64,000 bases of DNA from Streptomyces canus (GTDB lineage: Bacteria > Actinomycetota > Actinomycetes > Streptomycetales > Streptomycetaceae), in NCBI RefSeq assembly GCF_030816965.1, contig NZ_JAUSYQ010000002.1, positions 5,243,501-5,307,500 on the forward strand, given 5' to 3'. A program made the translations under genes and the position numbers. Positions 23,950 to 31,918 of this stretch are shown here, one piece after another. Below the pieces are notes generated by a model. That model saw only the letters and a list, made by a program, of their open reading frames with translations. It had not been told where the DNA came from and did no database searches. The first letter of the stretch is position 1. Each line of letters starts with the position of its first letter.

Positions 23950-24747
23950 GTGGAAAAGAGCCCTGAGTTCCCTGACCTGTTGCGACTGATCGATGAACGG
24001 TCGACCGCCTTCCGGGCCGAGGTCGCCGCCGCGCCCAGTCTCGACGCACCGGTGTCGACCTGCCCCGGGTGGACGCTGTTCGATCTGGTGAAGCATCTGG
24101 GCGGGGGAGACCGTTTCTGGGCCGCCATCGTCGGCGCGGGGCCTGCCGACGCTCCCCCGGCCGAGGCCACCGCTGCGCGCGCCGCTCTGGAAGTGCCGCG
24201 GGAGCGTGAGGCCCTGCTGGCCTGGCTGGCCGCGTCGACGCAGCTTCTGCTGAGCGCCCTGCGCGAGGCAGGACCGGACGCCGGCTGCTGGGCGTGGTGG
24301 AGTGGCCTGCAGACACCGCGGACCTCCGGCGGAGTCGCCCGGCACCGGGCCCAGGAGACCGCGGTGCACACCTACGACGTCCAACTCGCCACGGGCGCCC
24401 CGCAGCCGCTGCCGGCCGAGGTCGCCCTCGACGGTGTCGAGGAATTCCTGTTCACCTGCGTCGCGACGCCCAGCGCATGGCCGCACAAGCCCACGGCCTT
24501 CGACTTCCACGCCGCCGAGGGCCCCTCCTGGCGCCTCACGGTCGACGGCGACGGCGCACGCTCCACCCGCATCCCCGCGCCCATAGCCGCGACCGGCGAG
24601 GACTCGGACGCAGCCGGCGCCTCCATCCATGGCACGGCCAGTGAGTTGGTCCTCTACTTGTACGACCGTATCCCGGCCGCATCGTTGCACGTCGACGGAG
24701 ACGCAGGGCTGCTCGACCTGCTCCGCGCCTGGGAGCCGGAGGTGTAG
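23950..24747 (+). CDS. Maleylpyruvate isomerase-family, mycothiol-dependent enzyme
   Basis: A 265-residue cytoplasmic protein starting at GTG 23950 (VEKSPEFPDLLRLIDERS). The N-terminal half is a DinB/MDMPI-type helix bundle with TCPGWTLFDLVKHLGGGDRFW, where the helical His residues (LVKHLG and, later, VARHRAQETAVHTYD) bind a divalent metal. The C-terminal half (about 165-260) is the MDMPI C domain. Proteins of this family use mycothiol, the actinobacterial thiol, for isomerase or transferase reactions; the true substrate here is unknown. No pathway gene is adjacent. Confidence 0.85.
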   Translation: MEKSPEFPDLLRLIDERSTAFRAEVAAAPSLDAPVSTCPGWTLFDLVKHLGGGDRFWAAIVGAGPADAPPAEATAARAALEVPREREALLAWLAASTQLLLSALREAGPDAGCWAWWSGLQTPRTSGGVARHRAQETAVHTYDVQLATGAPQPLPAEVALDGVEEFLFTCVATPSAWPHKPTAFDFHAAEGPSWRLTVDGDGARSTRIPAPIAATGEDSDAAGASIHGTASELVLYLYDRIPAASLHVDGDAGLLDLLRAWEPEV

Positions 24748-24994
24748 GACGTAGCGGGGGCGGTCGGCCGCGCCCCGATCCGGTAGGACATGACTCTTCG
24801 CCAGGTTCGTCAGCCGCGGCACCGGGCTCAAACCCGCAGAGCCCGCCGCTCCTTGCCTTTCCGCGGGGTTCGCGTGGCTTCCTGTTTCCACCGCCCTTTC
24901 CACCACCAGGGCCCACCGGGTCACCCTGTTTGCCCACCCGGGCCCGCCGGGCCACCCCGTTTCTCCGCCCGCCTGCCCGCCCGAGAACGTCCGC

Positions 24995-25040
24995 GTGAAC
25001 CGATCGCCGGGTTCGCGACGATGAGGGGGTGAACCGATCG
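24995..25040. repeat. Pair of 12-bp direct repeats before the DUF4328 gene
   Basis: GTGAACCGATCG occurs at 24995-25006 and again at 25029-25040, 34 bp apart start to start, about three helix turns. They lie in the 310-base gap 24748-25057, which has no gene. The second copy ends 17 bases before the DUF4328 start codon. They may be regulator half-sites or parts of an ECF sigma promoter (GAACC). Confidence 0.6.
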
Positions 25041-25057
25041 TTTCGAAGGGGGACTCC

Positions 25058-25768
25058 GTGAGTGAGAACACCGTCCGGCCCGCCGTGCGCTCGGCGCGTG
25101 GCTCCGCCCGCCTCGCCGTCGCCGGGCTCGGGCTCGCCGGTGCCGCCCATGCGCTGCGGGCCGTATGGGACATCCGGCTCGCCGTAGCCGGGGAGCCCGC
25201 CTCCGGGCCGCCGAACCAGGGCGAGGGCCGGCACCGGCCGCTGAACGCCCTGGAGGACTCGTACCACCTGGTCAGCACGGCCGGAAGCGTCCTCACGCTG
25301 GTGTGCGCGGCCCTGTTCATCGGCTGGCTGGGGCGGATGCGGGACAACGCGCGGGCCCTGTCCGGTGAGCCCCCGCGCTACGCCGGCATCTGGGTCTACG
25401 CCGCCTGGTTCGTGCCGATCGCCAACCTGTGGATCCCGCGCGGCATCGTCGCCGACATCCACCACAAGAGCGCCCCGGACCGGAAGCTGCCCGTCGTCGT
25501 GAACGTGTGGTGGGCGCTGTGGCTGGTCGGCATGGTCACCGGCGTCGGCCTGATGTACGACGGCGACACGGACGACCTCATCGCCCGCGCCTACCACGGC
25601 GTGAGCACGCTGCTGGTCGCCGACCTCGCCGTCGTCGGCGCGGCCGTCGCCGGGATCCTCATGGTGCGCGCGCTGACCGCCGTACAACTTGTGTACATCG
25701 ACGGTCAGTTGCGTACGCCGAGTGGTGATCCCTTGAAGGAAATCGTCAGGGCGTTTGATCGGGATTGA
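25058..25768 (+). CDS. DUF4328-domain membrane protein
   Basis: A 236-residue protein starting at GTG 25058 with AAGGGGG upstream. It has four to five hydrophobic segments and the DUF4328 core RYAGIWVYAAWFVPIANLWIPRGIVADIH (about residues 108-136), followed by VVVNVWWALWLVGMVTGV. DUF4328 proteins are integral membrane proteins of unknown role, very common in Streptomyces. Two identical 12-bp repeats lie just upstream. The last residues (PSGDPLKEIVRAFDRD) are cytoplasmic. Confidence 0.85.
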   Translation: MSENTVRPAVRSARGSARLAVAGLGLAGAAHALRAVWDIRLAVAGEPASGPPNQGEGRHRPLNALEDSYHLVSTAGSVLTLVCAALFIGWLGRMRDNARALSGEPPRYAGIWVYAAWFVPIANLWIPRGIVADIHHKSAPDRKLPVVVNVWWALWLVGMVTGVGLMYDGDTDDLIARAYHGVSTLLVADLAVVGAAVAGILMVRALTAVQLVYIDGQLRTPSGDPLKEIVRAFDRD

Positions 25769-25818
25769 GGGCACTTACTGTTGCGCCTACGTGACAGCCC
25801 CCCACCCACAGGATCGCC

Positions 25819-26913
25819 ATGCGCCCCATCCCCTCCGTCATGGCCGTCTGTGTGTCGGCCCTTCTGCTCACCTCCTGCGGAGTGGGCAGCAGCGACACCG
25901 CGGTGAGCCCCAAGAAGGGCGACGACATCACGCTGGGCCTGCTGCTCCCCGACCGGGACACCAGCCGTTTCGACCGGTTCGACTACCCCCTCATCAAGAA
26001 GGAGGTCGCGACCCTCACCCACGGCAAGGGCAAGGTCAGTTACGCCAACGCCGGGGCGAGCGAGAAGCGGCAGAGCCAGCAGTTCCAGCAGATGATCGCC
26101 GACAAGGTGGACGTGATCCTGGTGGACGCGGTGGACGCCAAGGCGATCGAGCCCGATGTCCAGAAGGCGAAGGACGCGGGCATCCCCGTCATCGCCTACG
26201 ACCGGCTCGCCCAGGGCCCCATCGACGCCTACGTCTCGCACGACAACGAGCTCGTCGGCGAGGTGCAGGGCCGGGCCATCGTCGAGGCGCTCGGCGACAA
26301 GGCCGACACCAGCAAGATCGTCATGATGAACGGCTCCCTCGCCGACCCCAACACCGCCCTCTTCAAGAAGGGCGCGTTGGACGAGCTCAACGGCAAGGTC
26401 GTCATCGCCAAGCAGTACGACACCAAGGACTGGCTGCCGTCGGTCGCCAAGGCCAACATGAAGGCGGCGATCGCCTCGTTCGGGCTGAACAACATCGCCG
26501 CCGTCTACTCGGCCAACGACGACATGGCGGGCGCGGTCATCGACGAACTCAAGGAGGCGGGGGCCACGAAGATCCCGCCGGTGACCGGGCAGGACGCGAG
26601 CCTCGCCGCGGTGCAACGGGTCGTGTCGGGTGAGCAGTACATGACCGTGTACAAGTCCTTCCTGCTGGAGGCGACCAACGCGGCGCAGATCGCGGTGTAC
26701 AAGATCCAGGGCCGCGGCCTCCAGTTCGACGCGCTCATCCGCGACAAGGTCGACAGCCCCACCCAGAAGGACATCCCGTCCCTGCTGGTGCCCGTGGTCG
26801 CGCTGACCAGGGACAACATCCAGCAGACAGTGATCAAGGACGACGTGTACACCGTGAAGCAGATCTGCACCGCCGAGTACGCGGCGGACTGTGCGGCGAT
26901 CGGCCTCAAGTAG
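25819..26913 (+). CDS. Sugar-binding lipoprotein of an ABC transporter (XylF-like), orphan
   Basis: A 364-residue lipoprotein starting at ATG 25819. The signal peptide ends LLLTSC (lipobox, Cys about residue 20). The mature protein is a periplasmic-binding-protein type 1 fold: DDITLGLLLPDRDTSRFDRFDYPLIKKEV, then QQFQQMIADKVDVILVDAVDAKAIEP, GIPVIAYDRLAQGPIDAYVSHDNE and AAVYSANDDMAGAVIDELKEAG. These match D-xylose-binding XylF-type proteins. No ATPase or permease gene is near, so it is either an orphan that uses a distant transporter or a sensor subunit. A small minus-strand membrane gene follows. Confidence 0.9.
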   Translation: MRPIPSVMAVCVSALLLTSCGVGSSDTAVSPKKGDDITLGLLLPDRDTSRFDRFDYPLIKKEVATLTHGKGKVSYANAGASEKRQSQQFQQMIADKVDVILVDAVDAKAIEPDVQKAKDAGIPVIAYDRLAQGPIDAYVSHDNELVGEVQGRAIVEALGDKADTSKIVMMNGSLADPNTALFKKGALDELNGKVVIAKQYDTKDWLPSVAKANMKAAIASFGLNNIAAVYSANDDMAGAVIDELKEAGATKIPPVTGQDASLAAVQRVVSGEQYMTVYKSFLLEATNAAQIAVYKIQGRGLQFDALIRDKVDSPTQKDIPSLLVPVVALTRDNIQQTVIKDDVYTVKQICTAEYAADCAAIGLK

Positions 26914-26920
26914 GCGTTCC

Positions 26921-27079
26921 TCAGGGGCCGGTGCGCAGGCGTCGTACGACAAGGGCGGTGGCCGTCAGCGCGGTGACCGTGCCGAAGGCCAGGTGCACCG
27001 CGGTGTCGGCGGGGGTGAAGGACGCCACCGCGTTGCCGAGCACGCTGAGGACGAGCAGGGGCCAGAGCAGAAGGTTCAC
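26921..27079 (-). CDS. Small two-helix membrane protein (52 aa)
   Basis: A short minus-strand frame from GTG 27077-27079 to TGA 26921-26923, with GGAG six bases before the GTG. The 52-residue product has two hydrophobic segments, NLLLWPLLVLSVLGNAVASF and FGTVTALTATALVV, joined by TPADTAVHLA, and ends with RRLRTGP on the cytoplasmic side. Good ribosome site, clean hydrophobicity and G/C third positions support a real gene. It is divergent from the two-component system at 27279. Confidence 0.65.
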   Translation of the reverse strand: MNLLLWPLLVLSVLGNAVASFTPADTAVHLAFGTVTALTATALVVRRLRTGP

Positions 27080-27189
27080 GGGGTACTCCAAGTGGCTCGG
27101 GTGTTCTCGGTGCTGACGACGTTCTCGGTGGTGACGACGCTACGAGCCGGAGCCCGGTCCGGCCGATCCAGCGGTCCGCCCGGTCCGGG

Positions 27190-27205
27190 GTACAGCAGGC
27201 TGTAC
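27190..27205. promoter_or_regulatory. Palindromic operator upstream of the kinase gene
   Basis: GTACAGCAGGCTGTAC has perfect 6-bp arms around a 4-bp centre. The identical element, read from the other strand, occurs at 29626-29641 just before the CPBP protease gene. A -10-like TAGGGT is at 27245-27250, placing this site near -60. The LuxR-type regulator encoded by 28965-29624 is the probable ligand. Confidence 0.7.
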
Positions 27206-27278
27206 TTTCCGGCTCCCGGCCGCACTCCGGACTCCGTTTCCGCCTAGGGTCGTTGTCCTCCAGCCAGAGGGGGTTCGG

Positions 27279-28484
27279 ATGGCCACCGCCGACGTCAAGA
27301 GCCTTGCCGTGGGGACCGCCACGACCGCGGCCGCTGCGCTCGGCCAGCTGGTCTCCGGACTCGGTACGGCCGTCCTGGCGCCGTTCGTGCTGCTGTGGCT
27401 GGTGCTGGCGCCCGGCGGAGTGCGTGTGCTGCACGCCCTGGCCGGCATGGAACGCGTCCGGCTCGCGCGGTGGGGCCCCGAGGTCATCGCCCCCGCGCCC
27501 CCGCCGACGCGGCTGTGGACCGCCCTCGCCGACCCCACGACCCGGCGTGAACTGCTGTGGCTGGTCCGGCATCTGGCGGTGGGTCTGCCGCTGGGGCTGC
27601 TGGGCTTCCTCCTGCCGGTGCTCGCCGTACGGGACACCGCGTTTCCGCTGTACTGGCGGCTCGCCCCGAAGGACGCGACCGCCACGTCCATCGGGGTCGG
27701 CGTCGCGCACTCCTGGCCGGACGCCCTGGCCGTGTGCCTGCTCGGGGTGGGCTGGATCGCCGTCATGCTGGGGCTCACGCCCGGCATGGCACGGCTCCAG
27801 GCGGATCCGGGGCGCCGGCTGCTGTCGGCCGGTCCCGACGCGGATCTCTCCCTGCGTGTCGCCGAGTTGACCGCCACCCGGGCCGCCGCGCTGGACGCCC
27901 ACGCCACCGAACTGCGGCGCATCGAGCGCTCGTTGCACGACGGCACCCAGAACCGGATCGTCACGGTGACCGTGCTGCTCGGGGCCGCCCGTCGCATGGT
28001 CGCCCGCGATCCGGCCGGGGCCGACGAACTCCTGGAGCGGGCCCAGTCCGCGGCCGAACAGGCGCTGGCCGAGCTGCGGACGGTCTCCCGCAGCATCCTG
28101 CCGCCGGTGCTCGCGGACCGGGGGCTGGCCGGGGCGCTCACCGGCCTCGCGGCGGAGAGCGCGGTGCCGTGCACGGTCGATGTCGAGGTGCCGCGGCGAT
28201 GTGCGGCCTCCGTCGAGGCGACCGCGTACTTCGTCGCGGCCGAGGCGCTGACCAACATCGCCAAGCACAGCGGGGCGTCCCGGGCCACGATCACGGTTCG
28301 TGCCCCCGGCTCACGGCTCCTGCTGCGGATCACGGACGACGGCCGGGGCGGCGCCGACGAGCACGCCGGCTCCGGCCTGACCGGCATCCGCCACCGCATC
28401 GCCGCCCACGACGGCACCCTCCACCTGACGAGCCCACCGGGCGGCCCGACGGCGCTGGAGGCGGATCTGCCGTGCGGTGCGTGA
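27279..28484 (+). CDS. Sensor histidine kinase (HisKA_3 type)
   Basis: A 401-residue membrane kinase starting at ATG 27279. The N-terminal 185 residues hold about four hydrophobic segments with an extracytoplasmic loop between. The dimerisation and phosphoacceptor segment is ELRRIERSLHDGTQNRIVTVTV, with the H-box His about residue 218. The ATPase part has an N-box EALTNIAKHSGASRA, G1 TDDGRGGAD and G2 SGLTGIRHR. It pairs with the NarL-type regulator downstream. Its final coding segment (SPPGGPTALEADLPCGA) is duplicated in degenerate form in the following 480 bases. Confidence 0.92.
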   Translation: MATADVKSLAVGTATTAAAALGQLVSGLGTAVLAPFVLLWLVLAPGGVRVLHALAGMERVRLARWGPEVIAPAPPPTRLWTALADPTTRRELLWLVRHLAVGLPLGLLGFLLPVLAVRDTAFPLYWRLAPKDATATSIGVGVAHSWPDALAVCLLGVGWIAVMLGLTPGMARLQADPGRRLLSAGPDADLSLRVAELTATRAAALDAHATELRRIERSLHDGTQNRIVTVTVLLGAARRMVARDPAGADELLERAQSAAEQALAELRTVSRSILPPVLADRGLAGALTGLAAESAVPCTVDVEVPRRCAASVEATAYFVAAEALTNIAKHSGASRATITVRAPGSRLLLRITDDGRGGADEHAGSGLTGIRHRIAAHDGTLHLTSPPGGPTALEADLPCGA

Positions 28485-28975
28485 CGCAGCTCGGGGTTGC
28501 CGGTAGGGGCGCCGAGCGGCTTTCTGTGACGGTGCGCTCCGGCGTGCGGCTCGATGACTTCGGAGGCGGGCCATGTGGTGGGTGAGCGGCTGTGCGGGGT
28601 GTGGCGCGGCCGTGTGCGGTGACGCTGTTCGCTTGGCGAGCCTGCCTGGTGGGTCCGTCGGCTGGGGAGGTGGATCTGCTGCGCGGTGCGTGACGGGGTT
28701 CGGGTCTGCCGGTAGGGGTGCCGAGCGGCTGCCTGTGACTGTGCGCTCTGCCGTGCGGTGCGTGAGTGGCTGGGCGGGGGTGGCGTGGTCGCGTGTGGTG
28801 ACGCTCTTGGCTTGGCGAGCCCACCGGGCGGCCCGACGGCGCTGGAGGCGGATCTGCCGTGCGGGGTGTGAGCGGCTGTGCGGGGTGTGGCGCGGCCTGT
28901 GTGAGGACGTTGTTCGCCCGGCGAGTGCGTCGGGTGGCCCGATGACCCTGGAGAGGGACCTGCCATGCGGATCGT
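28432..28975. repeat. Degenerate tandem copies of the kinase gene 3' end
   Basis: The kinase tail sequence at about 28432-28480 (GAGCCCACCGGGCGGCCCGA ... GATCTGCCGTGCGG) recurs at about 28637-28680 (diverged), 28817-28865 (nearly identical) and 28920-28975 (diverged, running into the regulator start). Between them GCCGGTAGGGGYGCCGAGCGGC occurs twice (28499, 28702) and GTGAGCGGCTGTGCGGGGTG twice (28583, 28868) with a weaker third copy at 28762. The 480-base gap is therefore a decayed tandem array, not a gene. Confidence 0.75.
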
Positions 28976-29624
28976 GATCGCCGAGGACGACCCTCTGCTG
29001 CGGGAGGGGCTCGCCCTCCTGTTGCGGGCCGAGGGGCTGGACGTGGTCGGCACCGCCGGCACCGCCGAAGGGGCACTCGACGCCATCGACGCGCACAGGC
29101 CCGACGTGGCCATCCTCGACGTACGGATGCCGCCCACGCACACCGACGAGGGGATCCGCGCGGCCGTCGAGGCCCGGCGGCGCAGGCCCCAACTCGCCGT
29201 CCTCGTGCTGTCCGCCTACGTCGAGCAGAGCTTCGCGACCGAGCTGCTGACCGGCGGGGTCGGCGGGCTGGGCTATCTGCTCAAGGAACGGGTCGGCCGG
29301 GTGGAGGAGTTCCTCGACGCGCTGCGCCGGGTGGCCTCCGGCGGCACCGCCATCGACCCCGAGGTCGTCGCGCAGTTGTTCACGCGGTCCCGTCAGGACG
29401 CACGACTGGAGCGGCTCAGCCCGCGCGAGAAGGACGTACTCGCCCTGATGGCCGAGGGCCTGGGCAACAGCGCCATCGCGGAGAAGCTGTTCGTGACCGA
29501 CGGGGCCGTGCACAAGCACATCCGGAGCATCTTCGCGAAGCTGGACCTGGCGCCGACGGACCAGGTGGACCGGCGGGTGGCGGCGGTGTTGCGCTACCTG
29601 GAGGACGCGCGCCGGGCCCGCTGA
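28965..29624 (+). CDS. NarL/LuxR-type response regulator
   Basis: A 219-residue regulator starting at ATG 28965 with GGAGAGGG upstream. The receiver domain (1-120) has acidic residues EDD at 8-10, the phosphoacceptor Asp in VAILDVRMPP and the Lys in YLLKERV. The C-terminal LuxR helix-turn-helix is LSPREKDVLALMAEGLGNSAIAEKLFVTDGAVHKHIRSIFAKL. It is the partner of the kinase at 27279. Its last copy-derived bases overlap the degenerate repeat of the kinase tail. Two identical palindromes flank the operon and are likely its binding sites. Confidence 0.93.
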   Translation: MRIVIAEDDPLLREGLALLLRAEGLDVVGTAGTAEGALDAIDAHRPDVAILDVRMPPTHTDEGIRAAVEARRRRPQLAVLVLSAYVEQSFATELLTGGVGGLGYLLKERVGRVEEFLDALRRVASGGTAIDPEVVAQLFTRSRQDARLERLSPREKDVLALMAEGLGNSAIAEKLFVTDGAVHKHIRSIFAKLDLAPTDQVDRRVAAVLRYLEDARRAR

Positions 29625-29625
29625 A

Positions 29626-29641
29626 GTACAGCCTGCTGTAC
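29626..29641. promoter_or_regulatory. Palindromic operator upstream of the CPBP gene
   Basis: GTACAGCCTGCTGTAC is the exact reverse complement of the element at 27190-27205, again followed by TT on the matching side. It starts two bases after the response regulator stop codon and lies about 90 bases before the CPBP protease start, so it probably controls that gene. Confidence 0.7.
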
Positions 29642-29730
29642 GGGGAGTCGGGGCGTGCGCGGCAATGATCCGAGGGCGCCGCGCTGGTGTGCTGGAGCCA
29701 TCACATCAGCCCCCTCCGAAGGGATCCGCG

Positions 29731-30657
29731 GTGAGCGTCCACGTCCCCGTGAGCAACGAAACCAGCAGCGAGACCAGCACTGAAACCCGACCCGCTCCGC
29801 AAGCGGACGGCGGCCTGCGCGGCAGCATCCGCCGCAACCCCCTGACCTGGTTCTTCACGCTGGCCTTCGCACTGAGCTGGGCCGCCTGGACGCCGTACGT
29901 CCTTTCCGAGAACGGCCTCGGCGTCTGGCACTTCGCCTTCCCCGGCTCCGGCGGTGCCACCCAGGTCACGGGCGTCCTGCCCGGCGCCTACCTCGGCCCG
30001 ATCGCCTCGGCCCTGCTCGTCACCGGGATCACGGAGGGACGCGCGGGCCTGCGGACCTGGCGGGCCAGGATGACGAAGTTCAAGGTGAGCCGGCGCTGGT
30101 ACCTGGTCGTCCTGCTCGCCGTGCCGGCCACGCTGACGCTCGCCTCCGTCGCGCTGGCCGGCCGCGGTCCCGCACTGCCGCCCGCGATGGTCCTCGCCGC
30201 CTTCCTCCCCGGACTGCTCATCCAGATGATCACCACCGGTCTCGCGGAGGAGCCCGGCTGGAGGGAGTTCGCGATGCCGCGGATGCAGCGCCGCTACGGC
30301 CCCCTGACCGCGACCCTCCTCGTCGGCGCGCTGTGGGGCTGCTGGCACCTGCCGCTGTTCCTCACGGAGTGGGGCGGCGGGCCGCACGTGGCGTGGACCG
30401 TGCCGGTGGAGTTCATCGCGATGACGATCACGTTCAGCTGCGTGATGACCTGGGTGTTCAACAAGTCCGGCGAGAGCATGCCGCTGGTCATGCTGCTGCA
30501 CACCGGAGTCAACAACTTCTTCTCGATCGCCTGGTCGGACATGTTCCCCTCGCTGTCCGACGGCGACCTGGCCCACGCCCTCCTCCTCAGCACGACGGCG
30601 GCGGCCCTGGTCCTGCTGGCCGCGACCCGGGGCCGGCTGGGCCTGCCCGCACGGTGA
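29731..30657 (+). CDS. CPBP-family intramembrane metalloprotease
   Basis: A 308-residue membrane protein starting at GTG 29731, with AAGGGA seven bases upstream. About eight hydrophobic segments are seen. The CPBP (Abi, CAAX protease-like) motifs are present: motif 1 GLAEEPGWREFAMPRMQ (EExxxR, about residue 172), motif 2 GALWGCWHLPLFL (His) and motif 3 VMLLHTGVNNFFSI (His and Asn). These are probable glutamic-type or metal-type intramembrane proteases. It follows a two-component system and carries the same palindrome upstream, suggesting it is the target gene of that system. Confidence 0.88.
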   Translation: MSVHVPVSNETSSETSTETRPAPQADGGLRGSIRRNPLTWFFTLAFALSWAAWTPYVLSENGLGVWHFAFPGSGGATQVTGVLPGAYLGPIASALLVTGITEGRAGLRTWRARMTKFKVSRRWYLVVLLAVPATLTLASVALAGRGPALPPAMVLAAFLPGLLIQMITTGLAEEPGWREFAMPRMQRRYGPLTATLLVGALWGCWHLPLFLTEWGGGPHVAWTVPVEFIAMTITFSCVMTWVFNKSGESMPLVMLLHTGVNNFFSIAWSDMFPSLSDGDLAHALLLSTTAAALVLLAATRGRLGLPAR

Positions 30658-30670
30658 CCCGCACCCAGCG

Positions 30671-30724
30671 CACCCGAACGGGCTCCCGGCGCCTCCCTCG
30701 TCGCCCCGGGAGCCCGTTCGGGTG
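30671..30724 (+). terminator. Long hairpin terminator after the CPBP gene
   Basis: A perfect 19-bp stem, 30671-30689 pairing with 30706-30724 (arms begin CACCCGAACGGGC), with a 16-base loop. It starts 13 bases after the stop codon at 30657 and should end the kinase-regulator-CPBP region. Confidence 0.85.
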
Positions 30725-30799
30725 CTCCCCCTGATGCTGTTCGTCGCTCGCGCCGGATCGGATGTCGTTTCGCCGCAGAAATGTCGATCGAGCTCGCGC

Positions 30800-31147
30800 C
30801 TACTTCTGCGCGCCGCCCGCGAACTGGAGGGAGATGTGCCGCAGCACCTCCGCGGAGGTGTCGGTGCGGCCCGCGTCGTGGACCTCGGCCAGTTGTACGA
30901 AGGCGAACGCGAAGCAGTTGGCGATGCTCGCGATGGCGGGCCCCAGCTCCTCGGCCACGGCGTCCGCCGCCGCGAGGCCACTGGCGTCCGCGGGCAGGTG
31001 GATCCGTGGGAGGGTCTCCACGAGAAGCGCGGAGATCGCCCCGGTCAGCGAGGCCTGCCGGTCGGGGTGTTCGCGGACCTGCCGTCGCATCTCCAGTGCC
31101 TCGGTGAGGATGCCGACGACGTTCTGCATGACCTCTCGCTGCTCCAT
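30800..31147 (-). CDS. Conserved hypothetical helical protein
   Basis: A 115-residue protein starting at ATG 31145-31147 (MEQREVMQNVVGILTEALEMRRQ). The sequence is almost wholly helical, with heptad-like spacing of hydrophobic residues and no membrane segment or cysteine cluster. ASLTGAISALLVETLPRIHL and EELGPAIASIANCFAFAFVQLAEVHD look like helices packing in a small bundle. No family is recognised. It lies alone between a long terminator and the sigma factor gene. Confidence 0.65.
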   Translation of the reverse strand: MEQREVMQNVVGILTEALEMRRQVREHPDRQASLTGAISALLVETLPRIHLPADASGLAAADAVAEELGPAIASIANCFAFAFVQLAEVHDAGRTDTSAEVLRHISLQFAGGAQK

Positions 31148-31285
31148 GGACGCAGCGTAAGCGCTCCGCGGGGAGGCTGGTACGGGGCGGATGTCGGCAG
31201 CGTGTGTCGCAGGGCGTGTGTGTGTCGCAGAGCACAGGAACTCCGGGTCGAGGTGCGGAGCGTTACGGGTGTGAGGGAAACAGAA

Positions 31286-31918
31286 GTGGCGGAACCGGAC
31301 CGGGCGCGGATTCGGGCCGGGGACCGGGCGGCGTTCGGGGAGTTGTACGACCGGCACGCGCGGGCGGTCTACAACCACGCCCTGCGGCTGACCGGGAACT
31401 GGGCGGAGGCCGAGGAGGCGATGTCCGAGACCTTCCTCGCCGCCTGGCGGACGAGGGAGACGGTGGAGCCGGAGGGCGGCTCGCTCAAGCCCTGGCTGCT
31501 CGGCATCGCCACGCACAAGGCGTACAACGCCAACCGGGGTCTGCGGCGCAGGCTCGCCTTCCTGGCCCGCAGCCCTGAGCCGCGCCCGGTCGAGGACTTC
31601 GCCGAGGAGACGGCGGGCCGGATCGACGACGCCCGCCGACTGGCCGTCGTGCACCGGGCGTTGGCCCGGATCGGACGGCAGGACCGTGAGGTGCTCGCGC
31701 TGTGCGTGTCCGCCGGGCTCGACTACCGGCAGGCCGCCGAGGCGCTCGGCGTCCCGGTCGGCACGGTGCGCTCCCGGCTGTCCCGCGCCCGGGCCCGGCT
31801 CGCGCGACTGAGCGCGGAGGAACAGGGGCGAACCGGTATGGAACTACCCAGGTCCTACGGAGAGATGGAGAGTGAGGCCGCGCTCGCGGCCCTGTTCCTG
31901 CGGGAGGAGACCCGATGA
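31286..31918 (+). CDS. ECF-type RNA polymerase sigma factor
   Basis: A 210-residue sigma factor. GTG 31286 is chosen with AGGGAAA 8 bases upstream; GTG 31271 is an alternative. Region 2 is AFGELYDRHARAVYNHALRLTGNWAEAEEAMSETFLAAWR, and region 4 is LARIGRQDREVLALCVSAGLDYRQAAEALGVPVGTVRSRLSRARARL. The C-terminal tail of about 30 residues (GMELPRSYGEMES) is unusual and may contact a partner. The stop overlaps the next start by ATGA, so it is coupled to a membrane protein that may be its anti-sigma factor. Confidence 0.92.
   Translation: MAEPDRARIRAGDRAAFGELYDRHARAVYNHALRLTGNWAEAEEAMSETFLAAWRTRETVEPEGGSLKPWLLGIATHKAYNANRGLRRRLAFLARSPEPRPVEDFAEETAGRIDDARRLAVVHRALARIGRQDREVLALCVSAGLDYRQAAEALGVPVGTVRSRLSRARARLARLSAEEQGRTGMELPRSYGEMESEAALAALFLREETR

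Noticed and set aside
28573..28977. A 134-residue gene between the kinase and the response regulator
   Set aside because: The frame is made of degenerate copies of the kinase 3' end and related repeats, with Cys/Arg/Gly-rich composition and no homology to any domain.
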